From assembly GCA_003415625.1 (NCBI GenBank), contig PYIU01000001.1, positions 6,946,210 to 7,010,209 on the forward strand: a stretch of DNA of 64,000 nucleotides, written 5' to 3'. The notes beneath the pieces are model-generated. The model was given only the letters and a program-made list of their open reading frames with translations. It did no database searches and was not told the DNA's origin. This document shows, piece by piece, positions 56,796 through 64,000 of this stretch; the first letter of the stretch is position 1, and every line of letters begins with the position of its first letter. Source of the DNA: Aquanectria penicillioides (lineage: Eukaryota > Ascomycota > Sordariomycetes > Hypocreales > Nectriaceae). Position numbers and translations under genes: made by a program.

Positions 56796-59782
56796 GATTG
56801 CGGTTGTAGAGTTTAGGTGGGAGGGTTTGGTTGTTGGGAGAAGATGAAAATCGATCGATCGAGACGGAGCTCAACTCGGTGCAGGTGAAGAAAAATAAAT
56901 GGGAGGGAGGAAATGAAATCTGTTGAGCAAAAGGAGATTGTCAGTCTAGTTAACGGGTGGGAACAATGACGGCGGGGAGGGGCGGCGCGGGGTTTTCTGG
57001 ACGAGCAAAGCTTATCGATAAGGTCGGTGAAGGAGGGAGGGTGGGAAGGGTTCCAAGGGTTGGGAGGGCTGGGAGCAGGGGAAGGGGAGGAGGGGTAGAC
57101 CGCAATTACACCAACGACCAGGGAAAGGGGAATTGTACGAGGTCGAAGAGGCGACGAGGGGGGCCAAAATGGCAAAATGGTGTCATGTTGACGAGGAGCC
57201 TTGGCTAGATTCTGGCCTTTGCTCCCGCCATGAGCCCAGCACTGAGCCCGCCAGAGCCGTGCCACGAGGTGTGAGGTGAGGTGAGGTGAGCTAAGGTGGC
57301 CCTGCTGTGAGGTGACCTGTTGTTCGGTGAAACCAAGCCCATGCATGATAAGGGACGGCGGATCTCTCATCTCGCAGGCTTGTGATGCCCAATTTCATTT
57401 GCAAACACCTTGTCTCGATTGGCGAGCATGGCGCAACACGTTGGGTGGCGCTGAGGGGACCACCGAGCGGACCACCGACGACGGGCCGTCAACCCCTTGG
57501 TAACAGTGGGATGAGTGACTGGCTCCGGCCTAGTTTGAGGCAGCTGTTGGCTAGATAACTGGATCTGCCATGGCCTGAGACATGCTCGCAATGGCCGCGG
57601 GCATCATCACGATCGAAGACATGACGATTGCCCACACAACGTGCACCCGGGCCAGTCGAAAGTGAGGCGAGCTCCTCCTCCGCAACGACAAGCTGCGCGA
57701 GGATAGGGGTGGTCTCTCACTTTCTCACCGCACACCTCAGCCCAGACAGACGCAGGCAATCAGAGCATGATTTGGCCCAGGTCTTCCGGCAGACACCCGT
57801 GGCTCCCCGGCCAGCTTGCCCTGCCTCGCTCCTCATGTATTTCACCTTTTCACTCTTGACACATCCGCTCACCTCGCCCACACGCCGTGGCGCCGCGACA
57901 TGGCTATGCATTTCAGGGAGAAAGGCTGCCCAGGGCGAACTCACAGTCCCAGCGCTGTGGCTCTGGCGCCGTGGCTCTGCCTCTGCCTCCAGTAACAGCC
58001 CCCCCCGTGTGTTGACCGAGTGTGGCCGATGAGCGGTGGCTCGAGAGCTAGCTCAGCGGAGCTCCATCGTCCCAACTGAGCCCTTTCTCGGTGCTATAGT
58101 GGGGGGCCGGGCATGGCCAGGCGACGCCAATGGAGCAGGGCATCCAATCTGGCATTGGGTGGGATTGCTTTTTGCAGGGTTTGCACAAGTGATGGTGGCT
58201 CGACTTACACGCTTCGATGGCCGGGCGATAGATCTCCGGGCCGCAATGGGTTGGCTGGATGGTGGGGAGGGCCGAGGAAAGGTGGAGGGTGGAGATGGGG
58301 ATGGAGGAATATATTTGTAGATTAAGAAGGCTTCAATTCACCAAGGGAAAGAGGAGACCAGGCTTCTGGGCGAGGGGAAGAGGGGCTTGGGGGCAACTTA
58401 TATACGATGCCTCATTACCGAGCACTCTTCCTACCATAGCCGATGCGGGCTACGCCTCGGGCGCTTCACGGAAACATGCGGGACGGGCTCGCTTTTGGGG
58501 GTCTTTGGGAACCATCCTTTGCCCGTCCATCGGGAGCCATTCCTCGCCGACACTCGCCGTCTGGCTCCCAATTCTCGTGTGACCCCATGGGCTCCATCTC
58601 CCCCGCATCCATTCGACGCCGTGACTGACACGGTTGGCTGGGCGGCGTCGCGACGGTGTGATGCCCTATGTTACTTGAGTGGGACGGGGCCGACCAAAGT
58701 CGAGGCCACAGGCTGGCGTCTTCACTCCCAGACAAGACTTGCGGATGAGGTGCGGGCGGGCTGACGGCTCATGGCCGACGGCCAACGACCGAGCTAAGGC
58801 GCATGTGCAGTGCCGGCGGAATCTTGATATGCCGCACCGCGGTTGCATCTCGCTGTACTTTGCTGCACTGCGCTGCATGGTTAACCCTTTATCCCTCCAA
58901 TACGGTGTACTGAATCTGCAGCAGGGTACGTCCAATTGCTCGAGGCTCTCGTTGCCTCTCCCTCCATCCGATGTCAGTCAACTCTTACGCTCAACCATGT
59001 CCGGCGGGTTAGGCTCCGCCTCCCGGGTCAGACCCGGTGTCGGGCAACGATCCCCGGGGTAGAGAGCAGTCTGCAAAGAGGAAATAGTCCGTCAGGGGAG
59101 GATCTCGATAAAACAACCAAATAGGTAGGTATGTCGGGAAATCGGGTAATTGATTGTTCATTGTAAATATCTCTTCAAACTCCCCACTGCCAGGAATTGG
59201 CTAGCAGGTTAGTGACGGACCGCCGGAGTCAAGTCACGGAATCACGGACTGACAGGTGGCCCTCTTCACCGATACCAACATCATCCCGCCGGGATATGGG
59301 ATTACGGCGGCATGGAATACATACAAGTTCTCGTTAAGGAATTGTCATGACCTGATTGCCCCATCGGTGAAGCTCCCCCTGTCATGTACCACGCATTTCT
59401 CTCGCCATGCATTAACCTATGTTCCTGGTCCAATTCCACCTAAACTCGAGCCGATACTTCTCACGTTTGCCCGGCCCAGCCCTCAATTCCGACAAGTCAT
59501 GGACGAAACACAGCCTTCTACTTGGGTCCCTTTTCGCCGAGCCATTGACATAATTCAAGGAGTTCTTACAAGATGCAGACCCCACCAAGGGCTCAGGCTC
59601 ATTGACCCCGCCCTTGAAGTGAGGGTCCAGGCAGGAACCAGCCCCTTTTGGATAAGTCCGGGCCCGCCATCTCACCCCCAACTGGTCTCCCCACTCGCTT
59701 CGCTTTACGCAGCCCCCACGATCGATAGAAGACACCCCATTCATAAACGAAACTTTCGAGCATTCTCGCAACCCATCGGTTG
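56796..59782. other. 3 kb GC-rich region upstream of aldolase, ending at the tRNA gene
   Basis: No supported protein gene. All long frames (56813-57370 minus, 57628-58032 plus, 58259-58764 plus, 59256-59792 plus) overlap one another and lack domains. It includes a GAGGT tandem repeat at 57269-57306, GC-rich segments with CGGG runs near 58990-59060, and the aldolase promoter near 56800. A long promoter is plausible for a highly expressed gene. Confidence 0.4.
57269..57306. repeat. GAGGT pentamer repeat
   Basis: About six imperfect GTGAG/GAGGT units in tandem, noncoding. Confidence 0.8.
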
Positions 59783-59880
59783 GCTTCCATAGCTCAGTTG
59801 GTTAGAGCTTCGTACTAATAATTGTTCATGAGCAAATGTTGGTAATGCGAAGGTCGCAGGTTCAAGCCCTGCTGGGAGCA
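59783..59880 (+). tRNA. tRNA-Ile (anticodon AAT) with a 24-nt intron
   Basis: Cloverleaf is complete. The acceptor stem pairs GCTTCCA (59783-59789) with TGGGAGC (59873-59879), and the discriminator is A. The D-arm is TAGCTCAGTTGGTTAGAGC. The anticodon stem is TCGTA pairing TGCGA, and the anticodon loop CTAATAA gives AAT at 59817-59819. The T-arm is GCAGG-TTCAAGC-CCTGC. The intron 59821-59844 sits at the canonical position after base 37, to be removed by the tRNA endonuclease and joined by the ligase encoded at 11.4-13.9 kb. A run of about 12 T at 59910-59922 can terminate RNA polymerase III. The D-arm and T-arm carry internal A and B boxes. Confidence 0.95.
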
Positions 59881-59907
59881 AAATTGGTTGTTCGCCATGG
59901 CCCACCG

Positions 59908-59923
59908 AACTTTTTTTTTTTTA
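59908..59923 (+). terminator. RNA polymerase III poly-T terminator for tRNA-Ile
   Basis: A run of about 12 T about 30 bases after the tRNA 3' end. Pol III stops at four or more T; this is the first such run downstream. Confidence 0.7.
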
Positions 59924-60381
59924 CAGCAGTGATAGAGATTTCAAGTAAACTCTGTTTTCTTTTAAGGATTAAGCAATGGCCCCGCGGAAATTTATAGCCA
60001 CTAAGTTAATGAGGAGGAGGGCTTTACATCTGAGGGATCTTTTACTCAGCTTCGGGGACATGGTTTTGGCTCATACGCCGCTTACCCTATACATCGCATC
60101 TCCATGTGATTATGAGTTTATCAACGAGGCCAACCGAACCAGCATAGTGGTTCTCCTCCCGGGTTTATTGGGCTCGTTTGAGTGGTTGCAGTTCCAGGCG
60201 CTGTCTTGATGATGGGTCTTTGGAATTTGTAGATTATGATACCATGTATATTTAGATGATCCGATGCTTCAAGGTAGGTACGCACACCTTGAAGCATCTC
60301 CACGCTGAGTCAGCAACCGTAATTTCTTTCCTCGTCGCCACTCCAAATTTAATTTTCTCGACAGCTTTTCAAGGTGTAGGC

Positions 60382-60666
60382 ATGTCGACAGAATCAGCGT
60401 CAGCATCGCTGCTAAATGTCAATGCCCTCTTCGAAAACCCGCTGTTTGCGGGAGGCATTGGCCTTGGCGCCCTCGGGACAGCCGCAGCCTTCGCCCGCAA
60501 AGGAGCGATAGCCGCTCTCGGAGCAGCTCGTCGACGCCTGCTTGTCAACGTCGAAATCAGTAAACAGGATCCGGCTTACCCATGGGTTCTAGCCTGGCTT
60601 TCGCAACCCCGGGAGAACCCTGGTTTCATCGCCTCACGACTCACCAGAATCCATAACCTCTCTGTC

Positions 60667-60702
<36 letters not shown>

Positions 60703-61806
60703 GCGTCTCGGACATCCGGCGTGAGCGGACCGCAACATGCACACTTCTTTCTCCAGCCCGGCTATGGTCGACACATTGTCAAATTTGGCAATGCCTACAT
60801 TGCTATCAACCGAGAAAAGCACACCACAGCGAATATGAACACGGGCGAGCCCCACGAAATTGTTCAGTTGACAACCCTCTGGGCTCATCGACACGTTTTC
60901 GAGGATGTCTTCAGCGAAGCGCATCAGCTCGCGGCAAAAGCGAACGAGGGGAAGACAGTGGTGTACTCAGCACGAGGAATGGATTGGGTCCCTCTTGGAG
61001 ACCCTAGAAAGAAGCGCCCGCTAGCCTCTGTGGTCTTAGACGAGGGTGTTAAAGATGCCATCGTGAACGACGTCAAGGACTTTATGAACCGCCAACAGTG
61101 GTATGTCGACCGAGGAATCCCTTATCGAAGGGGATACCTATTATTTGGCCCACCTGGCAGTGGTAAAACATCCTTCATACAGGCACTGGCTGGTGAGCTG
61201 GACTTCAGCGTTGCCATGATCAATCTTAGTGAGATGGGTATGACGGATGACAAACTGGCTTACCTGTTGACTAAATTGCCTAAGAGGAGTTTGCTTCTCC
61301 TTGAAGATGCTGATGCCGCATTTGTCAATCGCCGGCAACGAGATTCCGATGGATACAATGGTGCTACTGTGACATTTTCTGGGTTGTTGAATGCACTCGA
61401 CGGCGTAGCTGCTGGGGAAGAGCGGATTGCATTCTTGACCACGAACCACATTGATCGACTTGATCCCGCGCTGATTCGACCAGGCAGAGTGGACATGATG
61501 CTACGCATTGGCGAGGCAACTCGGTTCCAAGCTGCCCAAATGTGGGATCGATTCTACGGGGATGTGGATCAGGATCACTCCAGCCGGGAGCGCTTTCTTA
61601 CCCGACTCGATGAATTGGGGTTGTTTGGTGTTGGCTCCGATGGAAAGCCTTCAAACAGACATACGAGCACAGCGGCGATCCAAGGGCTCTTCTTGTTTAA
61701 CAAGACTGACATGCAAAGTGCCATTGATATGGCAGAAGGGCTCATCCCGCGAAAGTTTGAGGCCGAGAAGCCGATTCCCGAAGGAGCCATCAAGACACCT
61801 GCGTAA
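60382..61806 (+). CDS. BCS1-type AAA ATPase (mitochondrial)
   Basis: Intronless 474-residue protein of the BCS1 family, which translocates folded Rieske protein across the inner mitochondrial membrane for complex III assembly. N-terminal region: hydrophobic helix LFAGGIGLGALGTAAAFARK (about residues 17-36), then the BCS1N segment RRRLLVNVEISKQDPAYPWV. A run of 12 Thr encoded by (ACA)12 is at residues 96-107. The BCS1 domain continues with HAHFFLQPGYGRHIVKFGNA. The AAA core has Walker A GPPGSGKT (about 256-263), Walker B LLLLEDADAAF and second-region LTTNHIDRLDPALIRPGRVD. A C-terminal helical lid ends the protein. The start was chosen at MSTESASASLLN; an open frame continues upstream to 60256. 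Fungi often carry several BCS1-like paralogues, so orthology to yeast Bcs1 itself is likely but not certain. Confidence 0.9.
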
Positions 61807-62243
61807 ATGGGCGATGGCTCATGGGTTGTGGGTTCCTCTTCGAATCTTTGCGTATAGACTGTACCATCACCTCGTAGTCATTTGGAGATACCCTCTGCCA
61901 GATGTGGAACAAGAACAATGTACAATACAGAAACTAGATGAAAATGGAAGCAATTGAGAACATGAAAGTATCGGGCGTGCAATTATTGAAAACTTGCTAA
62001 GATTTCTCATTTGTGGGCTTGGTATGATGCCTTGAAGCTTAGGTCCTGGGTGTTATTAGTGGCCGGCGTGACTGATGGGCTGGGCTGTGCTACGTTGCTG
62101 TTGCCTGCTCGAGTTAGCTCACCTCCCACGTTCGCAAACGCCCAGTCAATGGTACCTGAAGTTGGAAAATACAAGAAACAAAAATACACCATCCTGGACT
62201 ACCTACCCCTTTACGCATCTACGAGGGAAAAAAAAACAGCAAC
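61807..62243. other. Short intergenic region, BCS1-like to PARG-like
   Basis: 437 bases between two plus-strand genes. The overlapping 62011-62395 frames are shadows. Nothing else is visible. Confidence 0.4.
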
Positions 62244-63266
62244 ATGGCCTCATCATCTGGTCAAGGAACGCTAGATCGCTGGCTTTCGCGGCACCCCTCC
62301 TCACGACCCGCGGCTTCATCGCCAGCTCATGCGACGAATTCATCAACCGCGCCATCTGCTTCGCAGTCTCTGTCGTCTGCGGCTTCACCACGTAGTAGGC
62401 ACAAGAAAAGCTGGCGGCATGGTGCCGAGCTCGCGGCCATAGCCAAGGAGACACGTACTGTCCTTCCCGACATTCTCCAGGAGCTAACCAGCATCCACGC
62501 AAGCAAATCGGAGGCTCTGTATTACGAAACTCTCCCACCGCTCAAACCTGCGGATTGTCCAAAGAGGACGGCCTCTGGCAGGAGTTCCATTAAGATTGTG
62601 AACGATGACAGCTTCAATGCTGCTATCGCGCTCGCAGCTGAGAAAACCCCGCGCTCTGGCCGGGTCGCCGTGCTGAATATGGCAAGTCATGTCAGTCCAG
62701 GTGGAGGATGGCTCAAAGGAGCGCGTGCCCAGGAGGAGGCCCTCTGCTACCGTAGCTCGCTGTATCTGTCTCTGCACCGTCGATACTACCCGTGGAGGCA
62801 ACGAATGGGTATCTACTCTCCAGATGTTGTCATCATCCGCTCTGATCAGGACTCTGGACACAACCTCCTGATGCCAAACGTCGAGGCTGCAGACCTCCCT
62901 GTGGTGAGCGTACTTAGCATCGCTGCACTGCGTACACCTCCAGTTGATAGAATTAGTACACCTGATGGTACTATAGAGAAACTCGTTTTTTCACGGCCAT
63001 CAGACAGAGAACTAACAAAGACCAAAATGAGACTGTGTCTCAGAATGGCAGCACATAGAGGTCATGGTTTGCTAGTGCTTGGTGCACTGGGTTGTGGAGC
63101 CTTTAGAAACCCTCCAATGGAAGTTGCAAAATGCTGGCTGGAGGTTCTCACGGAAACCGAGTTCAAGGGCGGTTGGTGGGAGGAGGTGTGGTTTGCTGTG
63201 TTTGATAAGAGGAATGAAGGAAACCTCGAGGTGTTTGAGGAAGTGCTTGGAAATGTCCAGATTTGA
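62244..63266 (+). CDS. Microbial-type PARG / TIGR02452 macro-fold protein
   Basis: Intronless 340-residue protein with the microbial-type poly(ADP-ribose) glycohydrolase catalytic domain (DUF2263/TIGR02452). After a Ser/Pro/Ala-rich N-terminus of about 55 residues comes the conserved lead-in WRHGAELAAIAKETRTVLPD. Next are RVAVLNMASHVSPGGGWLKG and the signature GGG...QEE motif, whose Glu pair in RAQEEALCYRSSLY (near residues 160-175) is catalytic in characterised relatives. YYPWRQRMGIYSPDVVIIRS, VPVVSV-like strands and HRGHGLLVLGALGCGAFRN with the C-terminal WWEEVWFAVFD complete the macro fold. All signature residues are present, so it is probably active in removing ADP-ribose from substrates. 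The cellular substrate in this fungus is unknown. Confidence 0.88.
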   Translation: MASSSGQGTLDRWLSRHPSSRPAASSPAHATNSSTAPSASQSLSSAASPRSRHKKSWRHGAELAAIAKETRTVLPDILQELTSIHASKSEALYYETLPPLKPADCPKRTASGRSSIKIVNDDSFNAAIALAAEKTPRSGRVAVLNMASHVSPGGGWLKGARAQEEALCYRSSLYLSLHRRYYPWRQRMGIYSPDVVIIRSDQDSGHNLLMPNVEAADLPVVSVLSIAALRTPPVDRISTPDGTIEKLVFSRPSDRELTKTKMRLCLRMAAHRGHGLLVLGALGCGAFRNPPMEVAKCWLEVLTETEFKGGWWEEVWFAVFDKRNEGNLEVFEEVLGNVQI

Positions 63267-64000
63267 GCATTCCGGGAATTTGTGTTGAGAGAACTTATAT
63301 ACCAATGCCATGAGCAAAACCTCGCCCTTTCTTCTTGTGAGTGATGTGATGTGGGATGGATATAGTTTCTTCACATGCGGTTGTTCATGAGCTTGCACAA
63401 GTTGAGTAATCCACCGCACACACGATAGCTTTGGATATGCGTTGAGTTACCAGAGTTATCAAGGACGATTCGTCGAGTGAGCCGGAATAACAGTTTGTCC
63501 TTCATCTTCTTCTTGAGTGAAGTAAGAGGAAGGCATTGGCTAGAAGGACACACCCATGATAGCGCCGTAGTCTGGCAAAAGTCGCCGTTGACACCCACAT
63601 GACTACGATGATGTTCTCGCACCTTAGGGCATATCAGCGTTAGACGAGCTTTAGCATGTGTTTACTGCCCAACTAGACTCGCGTGCCGCCAACTGACTAC
63701 GCTTTGGAATGAATTGAATGCGGTAGAAAAGGAAAAGAAGGCAGCGAGCATCTGATAGCTAACTGTACTGAACGAGGGGAACCGGCGATGTGAAGGACTC
63801 CAATGGTGATCTACTGTCAGTGTTGGTATTGACCGGCATATACCAAGCAGGTCTGTTTTCTGCAATAAAAATTTAATCTTGAACCAAGGTTGGAGAAGCT
63901 CAAAGACATTGCGGGTGGTCAGCATAGACGCCCAATTGGGCGCCACATCCTGTACGCGAAAGCCATCCCGTCATTTGGAGGAATATGATACAATTGCATT
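63267..64000. other. Window end, noncoding or incomplete gene
   Basis: 734 bases after the PARG-like gene. A minus-strand frame at 63662-63946 could be part of a gene continuing beyond the window, but no family feature is visible, so I leave it uncalled. Confidence 0.35.

Noticed and set aside
56813..57370. 185-codon minus-strand frame upstream of aldolase
   Set aside because: Pro/Ser/His-rich translation of the promoter/leader; no recognisable motif.
59256..59792. 178-codon plus-strand frame running into the tRNA gene
   Set aside because: It reads into the tRNA itself and shows no protein features.
1..64000. CRISPR arrays, bacterial operons, biosynthetic clusters or viral insertions
   Set aside because: No spaced identical repeats, no PKS/NRPS/terpene genes, no viral hallmark genes; spliceosomal introns throughout show nuclear fungal DNA.

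Overview
The window is nuclear DNA of a filamentous ascomycete, most likely a Sordariomycete and possibly of the Hypocreales. Genes are split by short introns of about 40-130 bp with GT(A/N)NGT donors and CTNAY-like branch sites. The gene set combines universal eukaryotic genes with ones that budding yeast lacks but filamentous fungi keep: Mago nashi, an Rpp40-type RNase P subunit, a DIM-5 type H3K9 methyltransferase and a microbial-type PARG. Exon structures were reconstructed by hand from conserved protein sequence and splice motifs.

Layout. 1-0.6 kb: AT-rich tract resembling a decayed repeat. 0.9-10.9 kb: ERB1 (ribosome biogenesis), an Ish1-repeat stress protein, RPT5 (26S proteasome) divergent from a mitochondrial uL10 protein, and a small Tic20/DUF4870-like membrane protein. 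11.4-19 kb: three tRNA/RNA-maturation genes close together (tRNA ligase, Rpp40, Trm11) with a small ankyrin protein between them. 19.2-28.5 kb: GID4 (ubiquitin-ligase receptor), MAGO divergent from SEC26 (COPI beta), and a UBTD-like ubiquitin-domain protein. 30.8-37.2 kb: the H3K9 methyltransferase, an unrecognised 377-residue protein, a 3 kb gene-poor stretch with a possible structured RNA and several microsatellites, and a small mitochondrial-looking protein. 38.4-48.1 kb, all on the minus strand: a BTB protein, a PCI/CSN8-like protein, a sphingoid-base kinase, the NatA subunit NAA15/NAT1 and a Cid2/Mix23 protein. 49.6-63.3 kb: a large ankyrin protein with an NLR-type N-terminus but no nucleotide-binding domain, an OSBP/Kes1 protein, class II aldolase, an intron-containing tRNA-Ile(AAU), a BCS1-like AAA protein and a PARG-like macro-fold protein.

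The genes are mostly housekeeping and do not form one pathway. There is a loose local theme of tRNA maturation (11.4-18.9 kb plus the tRNA at 59.8 kb) and several ubiquitin/proteasome genes (RPT5, GID4, UBTD-like, BTB). I saw no CRISPR array, complete transposon, biosynthetic cluster or virus.

The most consequential observation is technical. Three otherwise intact conserved genes (ERB1, the sphingoid kinase, KES1), and probably GID4, each lack exactly one base in a homopolymer run. This points to systematic sequence or assembly deletions rather than real pseudogenes. The most promising biological leads are the NOD-less NLR-like ankyrin protein, the unrecognised protein beside the H3K9 methyltransferase, the possible structured RNA near 34.2-34.6 kb, and unusual introns: one bounded by a direct repeat, one GC-AG, one behind a start-codon-only exon, and one before a 21-nt terminal exon.
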